DNA from: Apostichopus japonicus
Lineage: Eukaryota > Echinodermata > Holothuroidea > Aspidochirotida > Stichopodidae
Assembly: GCF_037975245.1 (NCBI RefSeq)
Contig: NC_092576.1
Coordinates: forward strand, 4,542,001 to 4,606,000
Length of the DNA: 64,000 nt
Direction: 5' to 3'
The notes below the pieces were generated by a model. That model worked only from the letters and a program-made list of their open reading frames with translations. It was not told where the DNA came from and made no database searches. This document shows positions 14,301-26,034 of the stretch, piece by piece. Position 1 is the first letter of the stretch. Each line of letters opens with the position of its first letter. The position numbers and the translations under genes are program-made.

Positions 14301-17300
14301 GCTCCTTATAATCCAATTTCATCTGGTGCCCAGAGCGGTCACAATGCTACACAAGAGTACGTATTCCACTTTTGTCACGGTATGCTAATTAATATCACAT
14401 TTTCATAGGGTGCCGAGAATGCTGGGAGCCATATATACAGTAGGTAGTACACTGCCATTGCCAGTGTATGGACTTGACAGTATGCTAAATACTGGTATGT
14501 GACTGTCATCCTGTGACAGTATGTGTATATGTTATAGTATGCCTATGACAGTATAACTATTTGACAGAGCTCAGTGACAGTAATGTGACATATGTGACAT
14601 AATGTGACATATATGTCATATATGTGACAGTAAGCTCGGTATGCTCATGTGACAGTTACCTTTGTATCCATATATGTGAGAATAAGCTTGGTATGCCTAT
14701 ATGACAGTAAGCTTGGTATGCCTATATGGCAGTTAACTTTAGATTCCTTTATGTGACAGTTAGCCTTGTATGCCTACATGTATGGCAGTTACCTTTGTAT
14801 TGATATATGTGACAGTAAGCTTGGTATGCCTATATAGCAGTTACCTTTGTATTGATATATGTGACAGTAAGCTTGGTATGCCTCTATGGCAGTTACCTTT
14901 GTATTGATATATGTGACAGTAATCTTGGTATGCCTATATAGCAGTTACCTTTGTATCGATATATGTGACAGTAAGCTTGGTATGCCTATATGGCAGTTAC
15001 CTTTGTATCAATATATGTGACAGTAAGCTTGGTATGCCTATATAGCAGTTACCTTTGTATCGATGTATGTGACAGTAAGCTTGGTATGCCTATATAGCAG
15101 TTACCTTTGTATCGATGTATGTGACAGTAAGCTTGGTATGCCTATATGGCAGTTACCTTTGTATCAATATATGTGACAGTAAGCTTGATATGCCTATATA
15201 TAGCACAGTTACCTTTGTATCGATATGTGACAGTAAGCTTGATATGCCTATATATAGCACAGTTACCTTTGTATCGATATGTGACAGTAAGCTTGGTTTG
15301 CCTATATGACAGTTACCTTTGGATTCCTATATGTGACAGAAAGCTTGGTGTGCCTTTAGACAGTAAGAGGTAGATTCCTATATGTGACAGTAAGCTCAGC
15401 ACTATACCTATGTGACAATATGTTTACTATGTTTATATTACAGGACACTCTGTATGCCTGTGACAGTGTTGCATGGAATGCAACCTTATATTGTAGAGAT
15501 AAGCTACAACATAGCAATAGATCAGTCCTGTAAATGTGTTTTATTTATCTGAGTCAACCCTGATTATATCCTAGCCTGTTCAATTTACAATTTTTTTTTT
15601 TCACTCTCTTGATAATCTCTCTCCAGTTTCAAAACCAAACGTTCGAACAAGAAAGGCTTCTTCGAGTATACTCAGAACTTTCTCACCAACAATGTTCCTC
15701 TGAGAGAGCCTACTGCTGGTTCTTCTGACAAAGGTCAAAGCTCATCTATAAAGGCACATCGCAGTCCAAATTTGGCGTCACATATCACCGAAGATGTCTC
15801 GGCAGTGCACGATACAGAATTAGTTTCTGAGACTCCTTTTGTTTTAAAGCCATATGTATCTAAGAGGAGAAAATGTACTAATGATCAGAACAGTGCAGAA
15901 ACAAACCACATAGCTGAAGCCTCAAGGAAAAGGAAATATGAGGATGAAACTGGTCTAAAAAATGATGATTTGTCAACAAGTCCCATTCAAAATGTTAACT
16001 CTCAGAAGAAAGAGGAGGCGGAATATTATCCAAACGAGACAGACTTCAACGATGGAAAGATACACAGCTGGGAAAGACACCATCAACAGTTAATATCAGA
16101 ATATCCGCCCACGGAACCTGAAACAAGAACATGTGAAAAGATGAATGATAAAGCTAAAGATGAAAGAGTCGATATTGCGCACGGACGTGGGAGATGTGTG
16201 AAGGCAGATGCTGGGAATAAATCTAAGAGAGATGTGAAAACGGGCATCGGGGATAACGTGCCATCGGTAGCGATGGGAAACTCGAATAGTAAACATGATT
16301 TTGAACGGTTACAGAAGAAGCAGGATTATAAGTGTGATAAAAGAGAAATGGATGAAACAACTATGGATACCCAGATATGCCATCTCATGGAGGAAAGACT
16401 CCATCGTCAGAAACAGGAGACAAAGGTGGATATGAGTAAATATCAAGGAAAGTTACAAATTGATAGAATTGGTGCAAATCAAGTAGAAAAACCACTTTCT
16501 GAACCTTCATCCCATCAACTGGATGGGTCATCCAAAAACGGGCAAAAGAAATCCATAGGGAAGCCGAACAGATCTGGTCCATCGGTGAAGTTTGCTTTTA
16601 TGAATATTCATGCCACTACCTCATCGTTGAAACAGAAACTTCCTAAGGGGATTACAACAGACGGAACAGTTGACAACATTGTCACAAAAAATAACAATGA
16701 TGCGACGAAGAAAGCAAAAGTGGCTGTCGTGTCGAGCAGAACATCCAAGTATTCGGAGGAGAGGAAGAGAGAGTTAGAACGACACTTGGATCTGACCAGG
16801 TTAGTGATTGGAAGGATGATATCAAATTGACAGTTGATATGTTGTAGACCTTAATAATTGGCCAGCAGCCCAGCATGAATGTACAGTAGCACTTATAACT
16901 TTTGAGAAATTAATTTAATAGCAAAAACAGTGCCTGAAATAACATTTTTACAAAGCAAATTTATACAAATTTACCAAGGACAAATTGTATGAGATGCAAT
17001 GAACAGGTGCTCTGTTGTCAGTATGAAATAAACAGGACATATTTAAGTTGTTTCATTAGAATTTATAAAACAATTTATTAACATTAGCATTGAGACTTGC
17101 TCTGAGGTTATCTAGGTCACTATCAGATCAGGCTTAAAGGATCATACCAGAGATCTAACATATTTTCAAGCTACATACAATGACATTATCTATTGTAAAA
17201 TCATGTTGATGTTATTTGTAAAATGTCCTGTTTTTGTGTTCATGAGTGTAGTTTCAAATTACTTACAAATTACTGTCTCATTAGCATTTAGATTCGGCAA

Positions 17301-19112
17301 TATTTATCATTGGCAAAGACTCATCCCAACATTCTTGAGGCACAAGACTTGAAGTGTTATAACTGATAACCTAACAATGATAGCAGTGCTCCGAGTCTTA
17401 GATATTTACAATTATTTACTTTATTTAGTTTTTAGTTTTATTTAGTTATTAGATAACCAAACATTGAGAGCAGGGCTCCAAGTCTTTTCGTGGATATTAA
17501 CAATTATTTAGTTGATTTTTAGTTGATTTAGTTATTAGATAACTGAACAATGAGAGCAGTGCTTCAAGGCTTTCTGGTCACTTTGCCCAACAACCATTTC
17601 GCCCAACTGCCATTTCGCCCAACCAGCCTGGTCATTTCGCCCAACCAACATGGTCATTTCGCCCAACCAGCATGGTCGTTTCGCCCAACCAGCATGGTCG
17701 TTTCGCCCAACCAGCATGGTCGTTTCGCCCAACCAGCATGAACATTTCGGCCAACATTTTTTTTAATAATATTCAGTCAGAATGATAGTACTTTTTCTAT
17801 TTCACTAGTTCAATTTGATTTAAATTGGGTTATAAATGTTACTTCGTGGTAGGTAAATAAAGTGAGGTCCGCTCGATATCGATCAGAGTCTGAGCAGTTT
17901 TTTCGGGTATAATGGGAGGATTACACTACTTTAGGCGGTTACGCATACAATGGAAGTTATATTATTATACAAACAAAGGGAATCGGTGTGGAATAATATC
18001 ACCGTTTCTATTTCACTAGTTCAATTTGATTTATTTTGGGTTGTAGTATTACACTACTTTAGGCGGTTATGCATACAATGGAAGTTATATTATTATACAA
18101 ACAAAGGGTAATCGGTGTGGAATAATATGACTGTTTCTATTTCTCTAGTTCAATTCCCGAACGTTTCATTTTGAAGTATAATATTTAATCAAGGTTGGGC
18201 GAAATGACCAGGCTGGTTGGGCGAAATAACCAGGCTGGTTGGGCGAAATGACCAGGCTGGTTGGGCGAAATGACCAGGCTGGTTGGGCGAAATGGTTGTT
18301 GGGCGAAATGGCAGTTGGGCGAAATGGTTGTTCGGCGAAGTGACCTGCTTCCGCTCCAAGTCTTTCGTGGATATTTACATTTATTTAGTTGTTAGATAAC
18401 AAAACAATGATAGCAGTGCTCTGAGTTTTAGATATTTACAATTAATTAGTTTATTTAGTTTTAGTTTTCTTTAGTTGTTAGATAAGCAAACATTGAGAGC
18501 AGTGCTCCAAGTCTTTTCATGGACATTTACAAAATTATATAGTTGATTTAGTTATTAGATAACCAAACAATGAGAGCAGTGCTCCAAGTCATTTGTGGAT
18601 ATCTACAATTATTTAGTTATTCAGTTGTTAGAGAACCAAATAATGATAGCAGTGCTAAGAGTCTTGGATATTTACAATTATTTAGTTGATTTAGTTATAA
18701 AGAACTTTATTAATGTCTTTTCGTGGATATTAACAATTATTTAGTTTATATTTTGTTTATTTAGTTATTTAATTATTAGATAACCAAACAATGCGAGCAG
18801 TGCCCAGAGTCTTGGATATTGACAATTATTAAGTTTATTTAGTTATTTAGTTGTTAGATCACCAAACAATACGAAAAGTGCTCCGAGTCTTTTCATGGAT
18901 ATTTACAATTATTTAGTTTATTTAGTTGTTAGATAACCAAACAATGCGAGCAGTGCTCGGAGTCTTTTCGTGGATATTTACTCACAGTTTATAATGGTTT
19001 CTTCAACAGCGCTGGTTGGATTCATGATCCTTCTGGTAAGTGGATAAGAGATGAAAACGTTGAGTTTGATTCAGATGAAGAAAAAGAAGAAGAAGAATCG
19101 ATATCAGAATGA
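8315..19112 (+). CDS. SCNM1: SCNM1 (sodium channel modifier 1, minor-spliceosome factor), 7 exons, 567 aa
   Basis: Exons are 8315-8365, 10564-10634, 11956-12044, 13052-13158, 14247-14356, 15627-16799 and 19010-19112. All have GT-AG boundaries, the phases close, and the total is 1704 nt including TGA. The start MSFKRESDDISTINLVK followed by KRRVEELL matches the SCNM1 N-terminus. Residues 42-69 form the U1C/matrin-like C2H2 finger (C44, C47, H62, H68). Exon 5 carries the conserved APLLVQTRKASHNALLRYAP. The last exon carries SAGWIHDPSGKWIRDENVEF followed by an acidic tail, the diagnostic SCNM1 C-terminus. SCNM1 is known as a splicing factor linked to U12-type introns. Odd point: exon 6 alone encodes about 390 residues, rich in Lys, Glu, Asp, Ser and Asn with no recognisable fold, so the protein is far longer than the roughly 230-aa vertebrate one. 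Introns hold a MITE (8910-10038), minisatellites and the 17569-18352 element. Confidence 0.95.
8910..10038. mobile_element. hAT-like MITE, 1.13 kb, with 8-bp target-site duplication
   Basis: It starts CAGGGGCGGCTATTTG and ends GATCGCTGCCCATG, imperfect inverted termini. It is flanked by identical GTTCAGTG at 8902-8909 and 10039-10046. It contains two minus-oriented copies of the hairpin core seen across the window (about 9090-9215 and 9735-9840). It sits in SCNM1 intron 1. Short open stretches inside are repeat-derived, with no transposase recognised. Confidence 0.8.
11100..11690. repeat. Imperfect tandem array in SCNM1 intron 2
   Basis: Units contain ATGGTGCAATGAGGGTGT, TACTACACAATAAACTAC and GCAAAGTACTGTACACATAA. 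About six irregular copies of roughly 80-160 bp are seen. Confidence 0.75.
14500..15410. repeat. 52-bp minisatellite in SCNM1 intron 5
   Basis: Units read GCAGTTACCTTTGTAT, then GATATATGTGACAGTAAGC, then TTGGTATGCCTATAT. The spacing of GCAGTTACC is 52 bp over several consecutive units (14837, 14889, 14941, 14993). Units degrade towards both edges. Confidence 0.9.
17370..19000. repeat. About 85-90-bp minisatellite in SCNM1 intron 6, interrupted by a mobile element
   Basis: Units contain GATAACCAAACAATGAGAGC, AGTGCTCCAAGTCTTTTCG and TGGATATTTACAATTATTTAG. Copies lie on both sides of the 17569-18352 insertion. The array stops just before SCNM1 exon 7. Confidence 0.85.
17569..18352. mobile_element. 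Element with inverted ends made of iterated CATTTCGCCCAACCAG units
   Basis: The left arm (17569-17755) is a series of about 22-bp units containing TTTCGCCCAACCA. The right arm (18195-18345) is the same array inverted, and both outer ends carry GGTCACTT(T/C)GCC. Flanks GCTTCAAG and GCTCCAAG (17561-17568 and 18353-18360) agree at seven of eight bases. The interior has a direct duplication of about 115 bp (near 17928 and 18045). It is inserted inside the SCNM1 intron 6 minisatellite. Confidence 0.75.
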
Positions 19113-20285
19113 GCGTGTATCCCGAGATGGCCATTCAATGGTCCTGATTATGATCTGTGGTGGACAGGCACAGGTCCATAGGAAGCATTGCATGCCCCCA
19201 ACCCCCCCCCTCCCCTCTTCCTTTTCAGCCTCAAAGAAATTTCAAACTCAGTTGTGAGCCCAACCGTTGCAGTTAGACCCAGAGGATCAGTGTGATGGTT
19301 CATTTCTTGTAGTTCTGACTTTCAGGATTATTACCAGACATTCAAGTCAGCTGTTACAATTGGAGAATTATATTGAGGAGGCATGCCTTGCAATGATGTT
19401 ATATGCTTGTTGAATGGGGAGGATGAGTGGCCACCATTATTGGGCTTCTAGCATATTTGGAGCTATACAAAATGGTCAGATTGCTAGACAAGTCCAAAGA
19501 TGTGTTGCAGTTGTTTTTCTTTTACACAGGAACAATAATATTGTATAAGAGACAGAATTCAGAGCTTTCACCTCTGCTATACAAGCTTTGAAAACTAAAT
19601 AATTCCCTGACCTTTATGCTGGGATTTAATTCAGTTTCGATACAACCTGATGGAGTGACTAGATTTGACCATTAAAGAAAAGGAAAAAGTATCGAAGAAC
19701 ATAATATCCTACATCAGTACACCAAAACTATACAACGAACCATAAAATTAGGCATAGATATAAATTCAAAGGTCAGCAAAATGAATACAAAATATTATTG
19801 TCATCTTATTTATAATGTGGAATGTATTTATTAATATTCAAATGGTGACAGGTAATAGAAACAAAACAGATACAGTCATGACATAAGGGATATATATTTA
19901 CTTATATTACTTATATTTATCTGCTGGAACTATACTTAAAGTCCCTTGGAACAGCCTTGTCGAAGCCCCCTACCCCCCACACCTCACCCAACTCCTAGAT
20001 ATCATGGCTTTCCAAATAGCATTAGTCTACTCATCACTTTACTACAAAAGTTTTGACAAGTATTGTATGCTCTGTGATTTCACTTTTCTTGACAAAGTGA
20101 TATTAACAGTGAGGTGTCTTAGCCAGGTTAGGTTGTTCTCTTCCTACTCATACCATTGTTTCACTTTTATGATTGATATAATAAAAGGATTCAGTTTGTG
20201 TTTCACATTGAAAAATCGTTTGGGTTTTATCTTGTTCGTGTGTTGTTATTTGGACCACAACATTTTTCACTTACGATATATTGTT
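19113..20285. other. SCNM1 3' flank, no further gene seen
   Basis: This is the 3' UTR and downstream sequence of SCNM1. A C-rich run is at 19199-19215. No clear polyadenylation hexamer is close to the stop codon. The nearest obvious AATAAA is within CTCAATAAAAATAATG near 20466, after the start of the 69-bp array. Confidence 0.5.
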
Positions 20286-20750
20286 ATGAATGACTTTAAA
20301 CATAGAACTAAATACTATTTATGCAAGCTCCACCCACAAGCTGACCATCTAGTCATGTATGACTTCAAACATAGAAATAAATACAATTCATGCAAGCTAT
20401 GTCCACGAACTGACAATCTAATTATGTATGACTTTAAATATGTAAAATGTTTTAACGACAGATAACTCAATAAAAATAATGATTATTAATATGAAAATTA
20501 CATAGAACGTTGTTATTTTCACTTAGATTTTAGGGCAGTAAGCTGGAAAGGTCGAAGTTAACATTTGGCAAACACACATTGAGACTTTAACCATAGAAAT
20601 AAAGACAGTTTATGCAAGCTCCACCCACAAGCGAACCATCTAGTCATGTATGACTTTTATCATAGAAATAAATACAATTTATGCAAGCTCTGTCCAAAGC
20701 TGACCATCTAGTCATGTTTGACTTTAAACATGGAAATTAATATAATAGTT
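20285..20750. repeat. 69-bp tandem repeat array
   Basis: Units begin GACTTTAAACATAGAA and contain TTTATGCAAGCTCCACCCAC and GACCATCTAGTCATGTAT. The spacing is 69 bp for copies at 20292, 20361, 20430 and again at 20581, 20650 and 20719. The length is a multiple of three, which explains the open frame at 20004-20465; this is not judged a gene. Confidence 0.85.
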
Positions 20751-21164
20751 GTACAAAATAGCAACATTTACCAGATAAAATAAAAAGTGGTGTTAAATAC
20801 TCGAATATACAGAATTGGAAATAAACGTCATTTGCATCTAAATTGTGAAATTAATGCGTTTTAATGTAAATTGCCATTTTAATAAGCGGTGTAAGATAGG
20901 AGTGGTGTTCGCAAGAACGCTAGTTTATTAATGGTTTGGCCTTGACTATAGTAGTAACCAATGCTGTGAAGACCAATAAACAGCAGTGACCTTCTTAACC
21001 TGGGTACTGTAGATAATTTAGATTAAACAAAAGCCTAATGAAAAAACTAAATAAAAAAAACCCTTTTAATTATAGAAAAGTTTCAAGGTTGTTCATCTGC
21101 CCAAAATTGATGATTACAGTTCCTATTTGCCAACCACCTCTGAGTTTTTGACAAGTAAGGACCA

Positions 21165-21870
21165 TATATAGTTTCAGAAATATTTAAATGATATCGAACC
21201 AAGTTGCTGGTTCAAGAAATATTTAAATGACATCGAACCAAGTTATTGGTTCAATAAATATTTATTATGAGATCGAACCAAGTTGCTACTTCAAGAAATA
21301 TTTAAATGACATCAAACCAAGTTCCTGGTTCAAGAAATATATACTATGATATCGAACCAAGTTGCTACTTCAAGAAATATTTAAGTTACATCAAACCTAG
21401 ACGAACATTCAAGAAATATTTAAATGACATTTTACTGGTTCACGAAATATTTAAATAATATCGAACCAAGTTGCTAGTTCAAGAACAATTTCAATAACAT
21501 CAAACCAAGTTGCTAGTTCAAGAAATATTTAAATGATATAGAACCAAGTTGCTAGTTCAAGAAATATTTAAATGATATCGAATATAGTTGCTAGTTCAAG
21601 AAATATTTGAATGACATTAAACCAAGTTACTGGTTCAAGAAATATTTAAATAATATCAAACCAAGTTGCTAGTTCAAGAACTATTTAAATGTTATTGAAC
21701 CAAGTTACTAGTTCAAGAAATATTTAAATGATATCGAACCAAGTTGCTAAGTCAAGAAATATTAAATTACATCAAACCAAGTTGCTAGTTCAAGAAATAT
21801 TTAAATAACATCGAATCAAGTTGCTGGTTCAAGAAATATTTAAATAATATCGAACCAAGTTGTTACCAGC
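21165..21870. repeat. 39-bp minisatellite
   Basis: About 18 units combine ATCGAACCAAGTTGCT with AGTTCAAGAAATATTTAAAT. It lies between SCNM1 and the Penelope-like element. Confidence 0.9.
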
Positions 21871-22164
21871 AACAGCGCTAGCTATGTCACTCTTTATCGA
21901 TCTGGTTAGCATTTACTCACTCAGTTAAAATATGTAAACATAATTCTCCCTCAGCCTCAAAGAGGTGGATTCAAATGAGGTATATATTATATTAGTTAAT
22001 TATATAATGTCAAAATAAAATAAATTTAACTCACAGAAATAAGAAAATGACTGACCTTTAGAAAAGACGCAAACGTACCTCTTGCAACCGTTTTAGAAGG
22101 CCCCAGACTCCAACCTGAGTCTGAAACACCATCCTCAACTGCAGTTGTTAACTTATCTTCTACT

Positions 22165-24146
22165 CCCCCAGTGCAGACCTTAGGTTTCTCTCCAAAGGAC
22201 TCAACTTCTGTCCTACTCCTCCATCATTTGACCAAGGGGAACTGAGCCAAGATCTTACTCATTTCTTTCGCAGAATTTGCCTTCGTGAGTTTTTCCTATA
22301 TGATCCTTAACTGAACGGGAACCCTTCTGCAAGAAAAGTTTTTGGATGCCTCCTAAGAACAGAGTCCCTGTTTTAGAAGCCTACCGACACAAGTCGTCAG
22401 CTCTGAGACTAACCAGTCAAACTCTCCTCTCCGCAGAACACACGACAACCTTCCAAGAGATGAGCGTACAGCACTCTCCCCACTGATGTCTCGCGGTGAC
22501 ATTATCATTAAGCCAGCCGACAAAGGTTCTGCAGTTGTCATCCAGGATCGATTACATCAGGAAGCCATACGTCATCTCTCCGACAGTGATATTTACACTA
22601 TTCTTGGTTCTGATCCCACAGTTATTTTCTCCCAGAAGATAAAACAGACCATCACTGATATGTACCAGCGGAACCAGATCTCTAAGAAGGCTGTTTCTTT
22701 CCTTTCTCCCACAGGTTATAAGGCAGCCAGGTTTTATCTCCTGCCCAAAATTCCCCTGGTAGGCCTATCATCTCAGGCAATGGGTCCCCCATCGAAAAGA
22801 TATCCTTGTTTGTGGACCACTTCATCAAACCTCTTGTTCCTCAGATTAATTCTTATATCCATGACACTCCAGATTTCCTCAGGAAACTTGAAGATATCAA
22901 GAACCAAATCCCCAGTGCATCCATTATCGGTACTTTCGACGTCACTTCTCTTTACACTAACATCCCTCATGCTGAAGGTATCGCAGCCACGTGTGCTGAT
23001 CTAAGAAGGTCCACCCTTGTCCACCCATCTCTGACATCAAAGTTCTCATGCAACAGGTTCTCACCAAACCTTCAAAGACACGGGACTGCCATGGGAACCA
23101 GGATCGCTCCTTCCTTTGCTTGTCTGTTTATGTCTAGCCTTGAAGAACGCATGCTCAGTACATCTCCCTGCCGTCCCCTTATGGCGCTACATTGGTAACA
23201 TCTTCTTTGTTTGGACCAATGATGAGGATAGCCTGCTCACCTTCATCAATCACATCAATTCTTTCCACAGCACCATCAAATTCACCTCTGAGTACTCTCA
23301 CCAACAGGTTAACTTTCTCAATGTGACTGTTCGCAAGGAACACGGTTCTCTCTCTACAGACTTATACACCAAGCCCACAGCACACACCAGTATCTCCATT
23401 CTTCAAGCTGCCATCCCCGTCACTGCAAGTCTGGAATTGCCTACAGTCAAGCACTTCGTCTTCGTCGCATTTGCTCTAACAATTCCTCTTTCATTCGCCA
23501 TACAGATGCTTTGGAAAAACACCGTACTGCAAGGGGCCATAGTGCTTGAAGGGTGCGTGAAGCAATTCAGAGAGTCCGCACACTTTCCAGATCATCTACT
23601 TTGGCAGTGAAGGACAAAAAGGGACGAGATTGCGACAACAAGCTTCCCCTGGTTGTTACTTTCCACCCAAATCTTCCTCCTTTTCAGAAAATCACCTCTA
23701 ACAACCACAACATTCTCCTCACTTCAGATAGACTCCAACGAGCCGTCCCTGAAAAACCCACCATCGCCTACAGACGACTACGCAACCTACAAGACCTTCT
23801 TGTGCGTGCTGCTGTTCCACCTCTAACTTCTAACCCTACACCCATTCAGCATGGTACTTTCAAATGTTATCGTACTTTGAGATGCATCATCTGCAGCCAC
23901 CACATTGTTGAATCCAATTCCATCACCAGCCACAGCATGCAACTCACACACAAGACTAAGGGTCACATCACTTGCACAACCGCCAATGTCATCTATCTGA
24001 TCTCTTGGAGAGTTTGCGGCATCCAGTATGTCGGCGAAACCAAAACCACCCTCAAGAAGCGATTCTATTGTCACAGATCCACAGTCAACACCATGAAGAC
24101 TGAGACCCCAGTTGGAGAACATTTTAACCTTCCCAACCATACCATT
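22165..24146 (+). pseudogene. Penelope-like retroelement remnant (RT + GIY-YIG), multiply frameshifted
   Basis: The coding remains run through several frames. They include SRGDIIIKPADKGSAVVIQD, KISLFVDHFIKPLVPQIN, GTFDVTSLYTNIPHAEGIA (RT motif A region), RHGTAMGTRIAPSFACLFMS, the YIDD-box region read here as WRYIGNIFFVWTND, and QQVNFLNVTVRKEHGSL. A C-terminal GIY-YIG endonuclease follows: NVIYLISWRVCGIQYVGETK, then PVGEHFNLPNHTIQ. This domain order and these motifs are those of canonical Penelope-like elements. Frame changes near 22770, 22990 and 23190, and the altered catalytic pair (YIGN), show it is dead. The 3' end is cut exactly where a MITE begins at 24147. No full-length terminal repeats were identified. 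Confidence 0.88.
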
Positions 24147-24618
24147 CAGGTGCGTATCCAGGGGGGGGGCGTTGGGGGCGCGCGCCCCCCGGGTAAGAAA
24201 AAGAGAAAAGAAAAAAAGAGAAGAAAAAAGGAAAAAAGAGGGGAAAAAAAGGGGAGGAGGAGATGAAGGAAGGGAAAAGAAAAGGAAGAAAGAGAGAAAA
24301 AGGAGAAAAAGAGGGAGGAAAAGCAAAACGCGAAGACACCGGGAAGAGAAAGAAGAACAGTGACATCATTACAGCGCTGAAGGGTAGCCAGTGACGGATC
24401 AATGATTTCGTAAAAGTGTGACTCACCCTACCCCTTACACTGACAACTCCATTTTTTGACGTTTCCATTTTCCTGGGAGACATCTGGGAGACGATCTGGG
24501 AGACATTTTCGGCCAAAATTTGCTTGTACGCTTCGCGCCAACTCATGGTGGCGCTACGCTTAGATAATTTGCCTACAGGCTTCGCCCCTCCCTTGGCAAA
24601 TTCCTCGCTACGCACCTG
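24147..24618. mobile_element. MITE with 10-bp perfect TIRs and a polypurine interior
   Basis: It begins CAGGTGCGTATCCAGG and ends CGCTACGCACCTG; the outer ten bases are a perfect inverted repeat. The plus strand of 24192-24330 is almost entirely A and G. The core module is at about 24466-24570. It abuts the broken Penelope-like ORF on the left. No matching flanking duplication is seen (ATACCATT versus TTCGAATT). Confidence 0.7.
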
Positions 24619-24972
24619 TTCGAATTTGTAACGCAAACAGCAGATATCACATCATATCAGTGAGCATGAAAATGGCGTTCCAGGATGAAAAGCCTCAAAG
24701 CTGTCCGACTTGCCTGAAAAAATAACCAAAAATTTTCGCGCGCGAAGCGCGCGTCCAACGTGTTCATGTCAATATCATATAAGCAAGCATCGGTTATTAC
24801 ATCGCATGCCATCATGTACCGTACGGTCCGTTCAAATTGCGCAGTATACCGCGGGATGCTAATGTAAACAACGACATGTCACATGTAGATGTATAAAAAG
24901 CATGGAGGTCCAATTATGTCAAAACTCTCTTTTACATTAGTAATGGCGAATTAGGGACTGCACCCCGCCGCG

Positions 24973-25347
24973 CAGTGGCGGAGCGTCCATATGGTCAGGG
25001 GGCGGATGCCCCCCTGACGGACTCAAATGGACTGCTGGCGCCTTTTTCAGCTCTTTACCACTTTTTACTTATTCGTGATTATTGACTTTTTATTGCGCTC
25101 TCATCTACTTATTGACATTTGTCACATTTTGTTGGTGTAATTTGGCGATGACACCTTATTCTTCGTTTATCTGCAAATTAGCCAGGCCCGGAAAGGGTCA
25201 TTTCCGGCGATCTAGGGAGTATCTTTACTCAAAAACTTTCTGTACGCTACGCGCCAGCCAGTGGTGGCGCTCCGCTTAGATAGTGTCGAAAGCGCCCCTT
25301 CAGACCATTCTCGCCACTCCTGACCAATACCCCTAGCTCCGCCACTG
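24973..25347. mobile_element. hAT-like MITE, 375 bp, TSD CCGCCGCG
   Basis: The termini CAGTGGCGGAGC and GCTCCGCCACTG are perfect inverted repeats, flanked by CCGCCGCG at 24965-24972 and 25348-25355. It contains a palindromic C/G run near 25000 and one core module (about 25191-25290). A truncated inverted copy lies at 59941-60237. Confidence 0.85.
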
Positions 25348-25884
25348 CCGCCGCGCCTCCTACGCTTATGTGTGTAGTGTTCGGTTTCGGAAATATCTGC
25401 TATTTTTTCATTTCCTTCAACCAAGTTTTATAATAGCCGTTATAACAGGTTTTAATATTTCTACACCAATAAATTAACTGTGTCTGAATTTTAGAAAATT
25501 TCTGACCAACATTCTACATCACACTTCCCTCTACTCGTGCAATTTTGACCGGTCTGTTAGGGGTTGAAGGAAGTTTTTTCTATATTGGTTGTCCATAGAT
25601 GAAATTTTGTACAACATTATGGGTATGTTTTGAAGTGAGTTTATTCACGAGAAATGTGAATTTTCAAATTCTGAACAAATATGGGGCTCAAAACCTTGAA
25701 AAGTGGGGCTGACGGGTATTGTGGGCCGCGACGTAGAATCACCTACAAAAGCAAAGACCCACAGGAGATGCGATCAGGTCGAACATGATGTGTGCCGGGT
25801 TGACAATCTTCAAAAAGGTTATGGATGGAAAAAAAACTATTAGGAAATACTTGGTTCTCAGGCAAAAAGTGTACATCTGGTTGG

Positions 25885-26034
25885 TCATTTCAAGCCCGAG
25901 AAGTGCGGTTTCCGGTGATCTGGGGGGTTTCAAAACAAGAAATTTTCTTGTACGCTGCGCGCCAACCGATGGTGGCGCTCCGCTTAGATAGTAATTGGCG
26001 CCCCCCGGGTTTGAAAATCCTGGATACGCGCCTG
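25885..26034. mobile_element. Truncated MITE end with core module
   Basis: A core-module copy (about 25893-25992) is followed by a right end GGATACGCGCCTG. That end is the reverse complement of the left end type of the element at 24147. No partner left terminus was found, so it appears truncated. Confidence 0.5.

Noticed and set aside
20004-20465. 153-codon open frame
   Set aside because: Its second half is the 69-bp tandem repeat, whose length is a multiple of three; no domain or splice context.
21165-21870. Regularly spaced 39-bp units considered as a CRISPR-like array
   Set aside because: Units are contiguous and imperfect with no unique spacers, and the genome is eukaryotic; it is a minisatellite.
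23823-24636. Long minus-strand frames rich in Phe, Leu and Ser
   Set aside because: They are translations of the polypurine tract and the antisense of the Penelope-like element and MITE.
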